From positions 80,997,500 to 81,061,499 of the forward strand of contig NC_134700.1 in assembly GCF_043290135.1 (NCBI RefSeq): a stretch of DNA of 64,000 nt, written 5' to 3'. A model generated the notes under the pieces. The model did not search any database and was not told the origin of the DNA. It saw nothing but the letters and a program-made list of their open reading frames with translations. Of this stretch, positions 1 through 10,009 are shown piece after piece (position 1 is the stretch's first letter; each line of letters opens with the position of its first letter). The translations under genes and the position numbers were made by a program. The DNA is from Rhipicephalus microplus (taxonomy: Eukaryota > Arthropoda > Arachnida > Ixodida > Ixodidae).

Positions 1-400
1 GGCAATCACCATATCCACGACACGTGACCGACTGCAGACTGGAAACTACGCCCACCGAGACGCTGCTTCAAATATGACGGATTGACTGACCCGTTCCACA
101 GTTCGGCAGCGGTGCGAATACAGCACGCATCTAATCTGAGCTGTCTGTACTTGCAGGTATCTCAGATAGCAGCGACCAATGCATCCGGAGCGTAGAGGCG
201 TCGTTTTTCGATGTGGCGGCCACTACGACACGAGCAGTGAGAGCAATTATCATATCCACGACACGTGACCGACTGCGGACTGGAAACTACGCCCACCAAG
301 ACGCTGCTTCAAATATGGCGAACTGACTGACCCATTCAACAGTTTGGCAGTGGTGTGAATACAGCACGCATATAATCTGAGCTGTCTGCACTTGCAGGTG
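1..400 (+). repeat. Tandem 5' UTR repeat of a non-LTR element
   Basis: Two direct copies of a ~158-bp unit lie at about 1-159 and 242-400, spaced 241 bp and roughly 90% identical by eye. Both end in the same CTTGCAGGT stretch. They sit just upstream of the ORF1 at 514, so they look like repeated 5' UTR (promoter) monomers. The window edge may cut the first copy. No coding potential is seen. Confidence 0.75.
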
Positions 401-513
401 AGAATTACCTAAATAATTATTGTACTGCGTAGCTGTCTTTTCCAAAACGCACTGCTGCCGAACAAAGTGTCCTTTTTTTCTCTTTTGTTGTGCTGCCATT
501 CTTGTTACTAGTC

Positions 514-1221
514 ATGGCACCATTTGATATTAAGGACATAAAAGAAGTTGGGAAGCTCATTGAAAATCTGAAGCGTGACTTGAGAACAGAAATGAGGGAA
601 CTGAAGGACAGCATGAAGTATTGCTCGGACACATGCGATGATGTGAAGGGCCTGAGCAAAGAGATTGCAGCACTCAGAGAGGATGTGGGGGAAATGACAA
701 CCCTAAACAGAAAATTAAAATCAGAGAATGAAAGACTGTCACAACGAATTGACGAATTGGAACAGTATCAACGCATGAACAATCTGGAAATTAAGGGAAT
801 AACAGAACAGGCTGATCCCATAAAAGTTGTGGAACGGATAGGGCAGTGCATTGGTGCCACGATTCGTCCGACTGATATTGACACCTGCCACTGGGTGCAG
901 ACTCCAAAGGCAGGAACTAAGAATATAATAGTTCGTTTTGTTTAAAGAATTAAGCAAGATGAGGTTTTCACACTGGCAAGAAAAAAGAGGTTGAATGCAG
1001 CAACACTGGGATATCAGACTACAAATAATGTCTTCATCAATGAGCACCTGACACAGGCAAACAAGAAGTTGCTTGCAGCCGCAAAACAAAGAAAGAGAGA
1101 AGTAACGTGGAACTATGTTTGGACGTCAAGAGGCAAAGTATTCGCAAGAAGGGACGACAACACTCCTGTTGTGCGCATAACTAGTCTAGACGATCTGTCC
1201 AAAATGGCACCATTAGAATAG
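514..1221 (+). pseudogene. Non-LTR ORF1 (coiled-coil nucleic-acid-binding protein), broken by one stop
   Basis: The start is taken at the ATG at 514 (MAPFDIKDIKE); the same frame is open upstream but without a better ATG. Residues ~5-90 are heptad-rich and charged, a coiled coil for trimerisation. The run around QRMNNLEIKGI is typical of the RRM-like core of L1-type ORF1 proteins and related Baculo_FP-type domains. A TAA at 943-945 interrupts the frame, after which the same frame continues to 1221 with a C-terminal domain (VFINEHLT, then YVWTSRGKVFARRD). One nonsense change therefore separates the two halves. In this family the protein coats element RNA; this copy cannot make it in full. Confidence 0.75.
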
Positions 1222-1228
1222 ACGGGCA

Positions 1229-4115
1229 GTGTCTGAGAGGCATTTCCAAATGGCAATCAAAAACAAAGAAAATGGATACTACACCTTGGGTAGACTTGCC
1301 AAAGAGTTAAATGAAGAGAATGCTTTGAGAGCCGTACATATTAATGCGAGAAGCATGAGAAATAAGGTAGAAGATTTAAACATATATTTCGAATCGACAG
1401 CAGTAAAATTCGATATCAATTGTATAACCAAGACCTGGATGACGGTACATCATCAAACTCCATTTTTTCCTGGCTATCATTCTGAACACCTGGTGAGGAA
1501 CAAAAAGAAAGGGGGCGGAGTGGCAATATATGTCAAAGACACCCTTTCTTAGTCTGTGGCTGAAGAACTCTCAGAAATTAGTGAGGATGTCTAGTGTTTA
1601 ACGCTGTGAATAGGAAGAACAACAGTATCTCTAATTTACAAGCCCTTGATTGGGCAAAAAATTAATTTGAATAATTTTTAGAGCGGTTACTTCAACAACA
1701 ATACCAAACAAGTGAACTCTCCATTATTATGGGTGATATTAACCTAAACATAATCTCAGAAGACACATGGTCACATGAGAAGTAATCTTGTTCATTGTCA
1801 TGCTTTCAAAAACTTTATTGATTTGCCCACAAGAATAACGGCAACTTCTGGTACTTTAATAGATGTATGCCTATCAAACATATGCAGTAGTGACATCAAA
1901 GCAGGTGTTCTAGTTTCTGATGTAGGCGATCATCTTCCGATTTTTCGCATTATCAAAATCAGCTACAGTATCAGAAATGCACATCGCCCAGCTAATTTTC
2001 ATCGCAAGATCAATGATCAAACATTGGAGAATTTCAGGCTGTTGCTGTCAAAAGAACGATGGCAAGATGTTTATCGTGAGTCCAAGGCTAGGAAGGCTTA
2101 CAGTATCTTTTTGCAGCATATGCGTGAATACTATGACATTGCTTTTCCATTGCAACAAGCTTATCACAGAAACAAAAAAGCAAGAAAGCCATGGATAGAT
2201 CAAAAAAATTGTATAAACGTATAAAACATAAGAATTCAATATTTCACAAATTTCTTAGAAATCGCGATCCAGAAGTGCTAAAGGAGTATAAGAAATATAG
2301 AAATAAATTGAACAGCGATATTAAAAGGGCGAAAGACGTGTACTTTGAGGAACTTTTCTATCGGCTGCGAAATCAACCAAAAAAATTGTGGGAAGCAGTT
2401 AACAATCTAGCAGGAAGAACAAAAAGTGACCGATCCCACACAGCCCTGACAGCAGAAAACACAAAACTAGTTGACGATATGAACAGACATTTTATAAAAG
2501 CGGGGACTTATCCACCTGGTGCAAAAAGCCGTAGAAACAATAATGAAGTTATAGCCGAGGTCAATGAAACTATTTTCTTGAGACCAACAGATCTCAACGA
2601 AGTAGTAGCAGTAATAAAAAAGCTAAAACGAAATGTAGCTGCGGGTATAGACGAAATTACTTCGAATGCAGTAATACATGTCGCGCATGAGATTAGCGAA
2701 GTGCTAGCATATTTACTAAATTTAACATTAACTGGTGGAATTTTTCGGAAGAATCGAAAATAGCCCGAGTTACGCCAATACACAAAGGGGGGGATAATGG
2801 ACAATTTAGTAATTACAGACTAATATCTATCTTAACTGTGTTTTCAAAGATTTTCGAAGATATAATTTACGTCTGATTAGTTACATTTTTTAACACATCC
2901 AAGGTAATTACAAAGAGTCAGTACGGCTTTCAAAAGAATAAATCCACTGAACAAGCACTCTTGTATATCAAAGATAAAATAATAAATAATATTGAAGACA
3001 AAAACTATATGCTTGGTCTATTTTTAGATCTAAAGAAGGCATTTGATTCTATAGATAACAAAATTTTGTTACAGAAGTTAGAGAAGTACGGAATTAGGGG
3101 TGTTGCAAGTCGGTTGCTGATAAGCTATTCAAATAATCGTCAACAGTTCGTACGTATGCAGGATGTTTCGTCTAGTTATCTAACGCTTGAACGAGGCGTC
3201 CCTCAAGGCTCTAAGCTAGGTCCATTATTATTCATAATTTTCGTAAATAATATAGTTAATATACCTGATTCCCCAAAATTAATAATGTACGCCGACGACA
3301 CCAATCTATTTTTTAAATCAAGGGACCTGAATGAATTAGAATACAGTGTGAATCACTACCTAGTATCACTAGCTTGCTGAATGAATCGAAACAAATTGCA
3401 ATTAAAAGCTGAAAAAACAGAATACATTATATTCAGGTCGCGCAATACACCCATCGATAAGGAAATAACCATTACTTATGCCGGAATGAAACTGCAGCAA
3501 GTGACATACCAGAAGTTTCTTGGAGTGACGTTTAATGAAGAGTTAAGCTGGAACGCGCATATTAGCCAACTATGTGTAGACTTACCAAAAAGCATTGGTA
3601 TTATGTACAGAATTTCTAAACTTGTTCCCCTATGGCTGAAACAACAGCTATACAATTGCCTTTTTTGTTCTAAGCTGTGCTATGGAGCTCTGGTGTGGGG
3701 AACAACTACCAAAACTAACTACAAGAAACTTGTACTTCTACAAAAAAGGGTTCTCGGCATATACTGCAAACACCAAAGAAATTACGCAAACTTGAGGATA
3801 GCACCTTTATTTCAAAGATATCATATGCTTCGTGCCGATCAAGTCTGCTATCTGAAAATATTGCTAATCATATACAGCAAAAAACTGTATGAGCCCAGCG
3901 AAGGAGCTAGACAACACACTTATCCTATCCGCCAAATCTTACGTCGTCCACAACGGACAAGAACAAATTATGGTAAACAAACTTTTACCCATCAAACAAC
4001 TAGCATATTAAACAAATTAGAACATAAGCTTAATTTTGATTGTACAGAAAAAGCTTTTGAGGTACAAGTTAAAGAAGTGCTAATGCAGGAAAACATACTT
4101 TTTGATGGATCCTAA
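1229..4115 (+). pseudogene. Non-LTR ORF2: endonuclease and reverse transcriptase, multiply broken
   Basis: The endonuclease N-terminus is at 1229-1552 (HINARSMRNKVEDL, ITKTWM) and its C-terminus at 1775-2224 (GTLIDVCLSN, then VGDHLP). The stretch 1553-1774 between them is decayed. A linker and RT fingers follow in another frame (2191-2763, ending near a KLKRNVAAGIDEI motif). The RT palm lies in a third frame at 2961-3380, with LDLKKAFDSID (motif A), GVPQGSKLGPLLF (motif B) and MYADDTNLF (motif C, YADD). A TGA at 3378-3380 interrupts the palm/thumb, and the same frame then runs to 4115 (LGVTFNEELSW, thumb and C-terminus). At least three frames and several stops mean it is dead. The RT signature is clear; the clade is not settled by eye. 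Confidence 0.8.
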
Positions 4116-4329
4116 AAACTACTGATGTTAGCAATGGTAGTAGTCGGGCGATGGAAATCTTGTACTGCATGTATTTTATTAACTATAAAATATAATGGTA
4201 TGTATCACATGTCTCTAATGTTCTAGTCTTATTCCTTCCTGAGTGATTGTTATTTAAGTATGTTACGTAGTAAGTATGTTACTAGATTTGTATAATCAGT
4301 CAGATTCAATGTAACATGATATTTTTTTT

Positions 4330-5063
4330 AGCAGAAACCCAGATTACACCCCACCAGTAATGATAGAAGAAGTCAGAAAAGCTTTGGAGAGCATGCAAAG
4401 AGGCAAAGCTGCTGGTGAGGATCAGGTAACATCAGATCTGCTGAAAGATGGAGGACAGATTGTGTTAGAAAAACTAGCCACCCTGTTTACGAGGTGTCTC
4501 CTGACGGGAAGAGTACCAGAATCTTGGAAGAACGCTAAAATCATCTTAATACATAAGAAAGAAGATGACAAGGACTTGAAGAATTATAGGCCGATCAGCT
4601 TGCTCTCTGTAGTATACAAGCTATTTACAAAGGTAATTGCTAACAGAGTAAAGAAAACATTAGAATTCAATCAACCAAAGGAAAAAGCAGGATTTCGAAC
4701 AGGCTACTCAACAATTGACCACATTCATACTATCAATCAGGTAATAGAGAAATGCTCAGAGTATAACCAACCACTATACATAGCCTTCATAGATTACGAG
4801 AAGGCGTTTGATTCAGTAGAAATATCAGCCGTCAGTAGAAATATCAGCGCGTAGACAGGATAACCGCTGGTCATTAAGGGTAACTGACTGGATTCCCAGA
4901 GAAGGGAAGCGGGTTAGGGGAAGACAGAAGATTAGGTGGGCAGATGGGATTAAGTTTGCGGGTATAAATTGGCAGCAGCAAGCACAGGACCGGGTTAACT
5001 GGCGGAACATGGGAGAGGCCTTTGTCCTGCAGTGGACGTAGTCAGGCTGATGATGATGATGAT
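4330..5063 (+). mobile_element. RTE-like non-LTR retrotransposon, internally deleted
   Basis: An open frame at 4360-4854 encodes RT fingers and the start of the palm: KAAGEDQVTSDLLKDGG, NYRPISLLSVVYKLFTKV and IDYEKAFDSVE (motif A). At about 4830 the sequence jumps to the element's far 3' end. That end carries a basic Trp/Arg-rich tail coding pattern (around 4850-5040, including GRQK, AQDR and GEAFVLQW-like runs) and a (TGATGATG)n tail at 5048-5062. The palm core, including the YADD box, is missing. The tail and motif A spacing fit the RTE clade. It may be inserted in the 3' UTR of the preceding LINE, but no clear target duplication was found. Confidence 0.7.
4814..4848 (+). repeat. 16-bp direct repeat at the RTE deletion junction
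   Basis: The sequence cagtagaaatatcagc occurs at 4814-4829 and again at 4833-4848, separated by three bases. It sits exactly where the RT coding region breaks off and the element's 3' end begins, so it looks like a junction filler or slippage product. Confidence 0.8.
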
Positions 5064-5378
5064 TCTTTGCTCTGTTGCTTCTTTTGTTCATGAAGGTCTG
5101 GATGCCGCGAAAGCTATTTCTTTATTTTTATTTTTTGATGTACGAACTGTGTACAAGGGTGTTGGGTCCTCTGTCAGGCTATATGCCTTTAGCCCCAACA
5201 TCCTTTTGTTTCTTGTGTCCTGTACAAGAAAACAATAAAACAAATTTTGAAAATTGAATTGAAATTAATACTGTTCCTTTCGAGTTAGAATGGAACCCAG
5301 GCCATCTATGAGGCAAGGAAGTGTTATATCGCAAAAGCACCCTGCTGCCTAAAACTACTTGGGAAAGAAACAGTATAT
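5064..5378. other. Non-coding; possible LINE 3' end with AATAAA
   Basis: Positions 5064-5260 contain a T-rich stretch, a TCTGTCAGG...AGCCCCAACA segment and an AATAAA-type run near 5232, ending A-rich. It resembles a non-LTR 3' UTR and may be the 3' end of the first LINE, cut off by the RTE insertion (inference). Positions 5261-5378 hold no recognisable feature and end in the ATAT target site of the Gypsy element. Confidence 0.4.
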
Positions 5379-5620
5379 TGACACGTGCGGTCCTTTTGGT
5401 TTACGAAGGAAGACGCTATCACTTTCTGTTAAGCGCAACGCAGGCCGCGTTTATCTTGTATGCCACTCTGGAACGCGTTACGACGCGTGTATAAAAAACT
5501 GACACGTGCGGTTCTTTTCGTTTGCGAAGGAAGACGCTATCACTTTCTGTTAAGCGCAACGCAGGCCGCGTTTATCTTGTATGCCACTTTGGAACGCGTT
5601 ACGACGCGTGTATAAAAAGC
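5379..5620 (+). promoter_or_regulatory. Tandem-duplicated U3 with two TATA boxes
   Basis: Two 121-bp units lie at 5379-5499 and 5500-5620, each starting with TGACACGTGCGG and ending in TATAAAA (5490-5496 and 5611-5617). They differ at a few bases (for example TCCTTTTGG versus TTCTTTTCG). The same duplication is in the 3' LTR. Each unit carries a core-promoter-like TATA, so the LTR may have two transcription starts. Which one is used is not known. Confidence 0.8.
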
Positions 5621-5809
5621 CGGCGCAGTGCGCCACTGGGGGTCTTTTTTTTTTCCGTCGGCCGACGACTGTTCACGCCGCTGTTGCTGTGAGTTGTGTT
5701 TGGCCCTGTTTTGCTGGGCACAAGTTCGCCCAATAAACAGCTCGCCTGACACCGCCCTGACTCCTGCGTGCTTCCTCTCAAGTGCTGCGTGTATCACAAC
5801 CTCGTGACA
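5379..5809 (+). repeat. Gypsy 5' LTR (431 bp)
   Basis: Begins TGACACGTGCGG and ends CTCGTGACA. It matches 10010-10441 almost perfectly. An AATAAA at 5732-5737 is the likely polyadenylation signal. The 5' part holds a 121-bp tandem duplication, described separately. Confidence 0.95.
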
Positions 5810-5811
5810 TC

Positions 5812-5823
5812 TGGTGGAGGTGC
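5812..5823 (+). other. Primer-binding site of the Gypsy element
   Basis: TGGTGGAGGTGC lies two bases after the LTR end. It begins with TGG, the complement of the tRNA CCA end, as expected for minus-strand priming. The tRNA species was not identified. Confidence 0.7.
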
Positions 5824-5833
5824 TTCTCTGTCC

Positions 5834-6255
5834 ATGTACCGTACGCCCCCGTCCAGCCGTGAGCCAAGCCCAAGCCGCCAAGAGGACGACGCCGACCCGG
5901 TCGTTCGAGTGAGCCGAAGACAACAAGGACTACCGCCCGAATACCTGCCGCTCCCCGACAAGGACAAGAAAACAAAGGCTGCTACGAAGCCGGCATCCAC
6001 GATGACGGAAGCAAGGTCTTCGGCAACCGTGGTCGTCAACCAGCCCAAAGAACCGCACGTGTCAGTTTTTTATACACGCGTCGTAACGCCCCAGGTGAGC
6101 GACCTCGCGACATCGCCGACTACATCGCCGGATCGCAGTGGCAACAACGACGACCATCCCGTTCACCTTCGCCTGGCCGCTACGTCTCCCCGGATCGCCG
6201 CCAGTACACCGGCCCTAACCGGGGCCGATCCCCAAGCCCCTACCCGGGAAACTAA
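5834..6255 (+). pseudogene. Gypsy gag remnant lacking capsid and nucleocapsid
   Basis: The ATG at 5834 opens a Pro/Ser/Arg-rich N-terminus (MYRTPPSSREPSPSRQE). At about 6047 the frame enters a 43-bp inverted LTR piece ending at 6089. After it, the gag C-terminal tail resumes in a different frame (RDIADYIAGSQWQQRRPSRS, then an Arg/Ser/Pro-rich run) and stops with TAA at 6253-6255. No capsid fold, major homology region or CCHC zinc knuckle is present, although Gypsy gags usually run to several hundred residues. The reading is an internal deletion of most of gag, with filler DNA at the break. Another frame stays open through the region to 6382 but looks incidental. Confidence 0.7.
6047..6089 (-). 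repeat. 43-bp inverted copy of the LTR U3 junction inside gag
   Basis: Bases 6047-6089 are the exact reverse complement of 5475-5517, and of the matching part of the 3' LTR. The copied piece spans the boundary between the two U3 repeat units, including the first TATA box. It matches the second-unit variant, so it arose after the U3 duplication. Confidence 0.95.
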
Positions 6256-6326
6256 AGGCAGCAACCGATGGAGGTGCGGTTGCTGCACGACGCAATGCCG
6301 AAGATCCTCCTCCGCCGCCGCTGCCG

Positions 6327-9300
6327 ATGACGACGACCACGACGCACGAACTTTCCCGACGCAGTCGCAGTACGCCGCCTGAGCAGAGTTTTTACGACAA
6401 AGCCTCGCCGCTGACGCGACATAGCAGCACCGGACCAAGCCGACGGAGCCGTGATCCGACGCCCCGACCTAACCGGAACGCCAGACGACGAACCACCGAC
6501 CTCGACGTGATCATCGACGGCCACAGCGTCACCGCCCTAGTCGATACCGGCGCCGACTACTCTATCATCAGTGGTCTCTTCGCCGCTAAGCTCAAGAAGG
6601 TAAAGACTGCATGGGAAGGACCGGATATCCGAACAGCAGGGGGCCACCTTATAACACCGACTGGAACCTGCACGGCAAGAGTCACGATTCACAGCCAGAC
6701 GTATTCTGTGAATTTTGTGGTCCTGCAGCAATGCTCGCGAGACGTCATTTTAGGCATGGATTTCCTGGACCAGCAAGGCGCAGTAATCGACCTAAGATCC
6801 AGGTCAATCACGCTGTCCACGAATAATGCAACGGCGTCAGACTGCAACGTCGCTCACAATGCCTTGAATGTGACAGAAGAGCAGGTAACCATCCCGCCAC
6901 TGTCGAGCGTCATCATTTCCGTCGGCACCAAAGCGTCTACCAACTTACATGGTGTCATCGAAGGCGACCAGCACCTGCTCCTAAACCGTCAGATGTGCGT
7001 CGCAAGAGGCATAGCCAAGCTTCATAACGGCGAAGCCAAGGTAATGGTGACGAACTTCAGCAACGAATATAGGCACTTAAGTAGGGGCACAACGGTAGCA
7101 CATCTAAGCGAATTTGTGGAAGCGAGCAATGCCTTCGCCCTCACTGATTCTCAGGGAGCCGCAACGTCGACAGCAGTGTCCGCGCCCGCCTTCGACGTCA
7201 ATCAAAGCCTTTCCAGGCAGCAACAAAAGGAGCTCAAAGCCTTACTCCACCAATACAAGGACTGCTTCTCGTCGTCGTCGAAGCTTCGTCAGACCCCTCT
7301 CGCGAAACATCGCGTCATAACCGACGAATATGCCCGTCCGCTCCGTCAGAGCCCCTACCGAGTTTCTGCAAGGGAACGCGAGGCCATCAAGCAACAAGTC
7401 GACGAAATGCTGCGTGACGACATCATTCAGCCGTCTACGAGTCCGTGGGCATCACCCGTGGTGTTGGTGAAGAAGAAGGACGGAACCCTACGTTTTTGCG
7501 TCGATTATCGTCGCCTGAACAACATCACGAAGAAAGACGTGTATCCCCTCCCACGGATAGACGATGCTCTGGACAGACTCTACAACGCCAAGTATTTTTC
7601 GTCGATGGATCTCAAAACCGGCTACTGGCAAATCGAAGTAGACGAGAGAGACCGAGAGAAGACTGCCTTCATAACACCAGACGGCCTATTCGAGTTTAAG
7701 GTCATGCCCTTTGGTCTTTGCTCGGCGCCTGCGACGTTCCAACGGGTTATGGACACAGTACTCGCAGGCTTGAAGTGGCAGACTTGCCTCGTCTACTTGG
7801 ACGACGTAGTCGTATTTTCTTCCAACTTCGACGAGCACCTCCGGCGCCTTGAAGCTGTTCTTCGGGTAATCAAAGCCTCGGGACTTACCCTGAAGCCAGA
7901 AAAGTGCCGCTTCGCCTACGAGGAACTATTGTTCCTTGGTCACGTTATCAGCAAGTCGGGAGTGCTCCTTGATCCACAGAAAACAGCTGCGATCGCCGAC
8001 TTTCCTGCACCCACCGACAAGAAAGCAGTACGCCGATTTCTTGGCCTCTGCGCTTATTACAGGCGCTTCGTGAAGAACTTTTCGCGGATCGCCGAGCCAC
8101 TGACGTACCTCACGAAGGCCGACGTCGACTTCAAATGGGAAACGCCGCAAGTCGAGGCATTTCAAGAATTAAAGCGACGCCTGCAAACGCCGCCAATACT
8201 GGCGCACTTCGACGAAGAAGCTGACACCGAAATTCACACGGACGCAAGCAGCACAGGGCTCGGCGCCGTGATCGTGCAGAGGACCGACGGACTTGAAAGG
8301 GTCATCAGTTACGCTAGCCGGTCACTTTCGAAGGCAGAAGCCAATTATTCCACGACAGAAAAGGAATGCCTTGCCATCATCTGGGCTACATCAAAGTTCC
8401 GCCCCTACCTGTACGGCAGGCCTTTCAAAGTCGTGAGTGACCACCACGCCTTGTGTTGGCTAGCTAACTTGAAGGATCCATCAGGGCGCCTCGCACGGTG
8501 GAGTCTCAGACTACAAGAATTTGACATCACCGTCGTCTACAAGAGCGGACGAAAGCACTCCGACGTCGACTGCTTGTCTCGCGCCCCTGTCGATCCGCCG
8601 CCCCAGGATGACCAGAACGACGACTCTTTCCTGGGACCCATAAGTACCGACGACTACGCGGAACGCCAACGAGCTGACCCGGAGCTCAAGATCCTCATGG
8701 ACTACCTGCAAGGCAAGACCGCCGACGTGCCGAAAGTATTCCGCCGAGGACTGGCTTCGTTTTTCCTGCGAAACAACGTCCTCCTGAAGAAAAACTTCTC
8801 GCCGCTCCGTGCCGACCACCTCTTCGTGGTACCTTCAGCGTTACGTCCAGAGGTTCTGGAAGCATTACACGACGACCCGACAGCCGGACATCTTGGTGTT
8901 TCCCGCACACTGTCACGAATACAAGAGAAGTACTATTGGCCTTGCCTCGCTGCCGACGTCGCCCACTACGTAAAAACATGCAGAGACTGTCAGCGACGCA
9001 AGACGCCGACAACTAGGCCAGCCGGACTTCTGCAACCCGTCGAACCACCTCAACGGCCATTCCAACAAATCGGCATGGACTTACTGGGGCCGTTCCCAAC
9101 GTCAACTTCTGGCAACAAATGGATTGTCGTAGCGACTGACTACCTCACCCGCTATGCCGAAACAAGGGCCTTGCCCAAGGGCACTGCCGCCGAGGTCGCC
9201 ATGTTCTTCATTGAGAACATCGTCCTCCGCCACGGAGCCCCCGAGGTCCTCATCACCGACAGAGGTACGGCCTTTACAGCTGACCTAACGCAAGCGATCT

Positions 9301-9914
9301 TGAGGTACAGTCAGACAAGCCACCGCCGAACCACCGCGTACCACCCACAGACGAATGGCCTCACCGAGCGTCTAAATAAGACCATCGCCGACATGCTGGC
9401 CATGTACGTGGACGTCGAGCACAAGACGTGGGACGCCATACTCCCGTATGTAACCTTCGCGTACAACACGGCCGTGCAGGAAACGACGCAGTTTGCTCCA
9501 TACAAGCTCGTCTACGGACGGAGCCCAACAACGACGCTTGACGCCATGCTACCGGTCGGCACCGACGAAGAAGACCTCGACGTCGCCAGCTACCTGGATC
9601 GCGCTGAAGAAGCTCGACAGCTAGCCCGCCTGCGTATCAAGAGCCAACAGACGGTCAACAGGCGCCACTACAACCTTCGACGACACCCCACCGAATACCA
9701 ACCAGGTGACCTTGTCTGGGTCTGGACGCCGATACGACGACGGGGATTGTCTGAGAAGCTCCTGCGACGCTACTTTGGACCCTACAAGGTAGTCCGACGT
9801 CGTGGTGAACTGGACTATGAGGTCGTGCCCGATGGCTTAACGTCATCCCAACGACGCCGTGCACGACCCGAAGTCGTACACGTGGTGCGACTTAAACCTT
9901 ATTACGCGCGCTGA
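6327..9914 (+). CDS. pol: Gypsy Pol polyprotein, intact, 1195 aa
   Basis: A single uninterrupted frame. An aspartic protease carries DTGA at residues ~73-76, with VILGMDFLD downstream. The RT has KKKDGTLRFCVDYRRLN, MDLKTGYWQIEV (motif A), MPFGLCSAPATFQR (motif B) and YLDD at ~490-493. RNase H begins with TDASSTGLGAV, with a later SDHHALCWL. Integrase has the HHCC zinc region (HLGV... CRDCQRRK, ~855-890), then the catalytic core with Asp in GMDLLGPF (~916), Asp in LITDRG (~978) and Glu in NGLTERLN (~1013), and a YFGPYKVV (GPY/F) C-terminus near 1150. All catalytic residues are present. The frame is open upstream of the first ATG and lies in a different frame from both gag pieces, so frameshift or internal initiation is needed. 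Length is normal for a Gypsy Pol. Confidence 0.95.
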   Translation: MTTTTTHELSRRSRSTPPEQSFYDKASPLTRHSSTGPSRRSRDPTPRPNRNARRRTTDLDVIIDGHSVTALVDTGADYSIISGLFAAKLKKVKTAWEGPDIRTAGGHLITPTGTCTARVTIHSQTYSVNFVVLQQCSRDVILGMDFLDQQGAVIDLRSRSITLSTNNATASDCNVAHNALNVTEEQVTIPPLSSVIISVGTKASTNLHGVIEGDQHLLLNRQMCVARGIAKLHNGEAKVMVTNFSNEYRHLSRGTTVAHLSEFVEASNAFALTDSQGAATSTAVSAPAFDVNQSLSRQQQKELKALLHQYKDCFSSSSKLRQTPLAKHRVITDEYARPLRQSPYRVSAREREAIKQQVDEMLRDDIIQPSTSPWASPVVLVKKKDGTLRFCVDYRRLNNITKKDVYPLPRIDDALDRLYNAKYFSSMDLKTGYWQIEVDERDREKTAFITPDGLFEFKVMPFGLCSAPATFQRVMDTVLAGLKWQTCLVYLDDVVVFSSNFDEHLRRLEAVLRVIKASGLTLKPEKCRFAYEELLFLGHVISKSGVLLDPQKTAAIADFPAPTDKKAVRRFLGLCAYYRRFVKNFSRIAEPLTYLTKADVDFKWETPQVEAFQELKRRLQTPPILAHFDEEADTEIHTDASSTGLGAVIVQRTDGLERVISYASRSLSKAEANYSTTEKECLAIIWATSKFRPYLYGRPFKVVSDHHALCWLANLKDPSGRLARWSLRLQEFDITVVYKSGRKHSDVDCLSRAPVDPPPQDDQNDDSFLGPISTDDYAERQRADPELKILMDYLQGKTADVPKVFRRGLASFFLRNNVLLKKNFSPLRADHLFVVPSALRPEVLEALHDDPTAGHLGVSRTLSRIQEKYYWPCLAADVAHYVKTCRDCQRRKTPTTRPAGLLQPVEPPQRPFQQIGMDLLGPFPTSTSGNKWIVVATDYLTRYAETRALPKGTAAEVAMFFIENIVLRHGAPEVLITDRGTAFTADLTQAILRYSQTSHRRTTAYHPQTNGLTERLNKTIADMLAMYVDVEHKTWDAILPYVTFAYNTAVQETTQFAPYKLVYGRSPTTTLDAMLPVGTDEEDLDVASYLDRAEEARQLARLRIKSQQTVNRRHYNLRRHPTEYQPGDLVWVWTPIRRRGLSEKLLRRYFGPYKVVRRRGELDYEVVPDGLTSSQRRRARPEVVHVVRLKPYYAR

Positions 9915-9997
9915 TTAGCTGTGACGCATTGTTAATGTAATTTATTGCATGTACTCTCTCTTATGTTCTGTCTTTAGCATCGGGACGATGCTTTTTC

Positions 9998-10009
9998 AGA
10001 GGGGGGTAG
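9998..10009 (+). other. Polypurine tract of the Gypsy element
   Basis: AGAGGGGGGTAG lies immediately before the TG that opens the 3' LTR. This is the usual place and composition for plus-strand DNA priming. Confidence 0.9.

Larger units (their letters stand above)
1..4329 (+). mobile_element. Degenerate non-LTR retrotransposon (CR1/jockey-like), near full length
   Basis: The order is tandem 5' UTR units, coiled-coil ORF1, then ORF2 with an apurinic-like endonuclease and a reverse transcriptase: the standard two-ORF non-LTR layout. Both ORFs are broken by stops and frame changes, so the copy is inactive. The 3' limit is uncertain. After the ORF2 stop at 4113-4115 there are about 210 bp of AT-rich sequence, then an RTE-like element begins near 4330. 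A polyadenylation-like tail at 5200-5260 could be the displaced 3' end of this element. Confidence 0.75.

Noticed and set aside
5768..6382. A single 204-residue gag-like protein
   Set aside because: It starts inside the LTR without an ATG and is open only because the 43-bp inverted piece joins two frames; the true gag tail is in another frame.
6163..9864. Open frames on minus and in other plus frames across the Gypsy element
   Set aside because: GC-rich coding shadows of the intact Pol.
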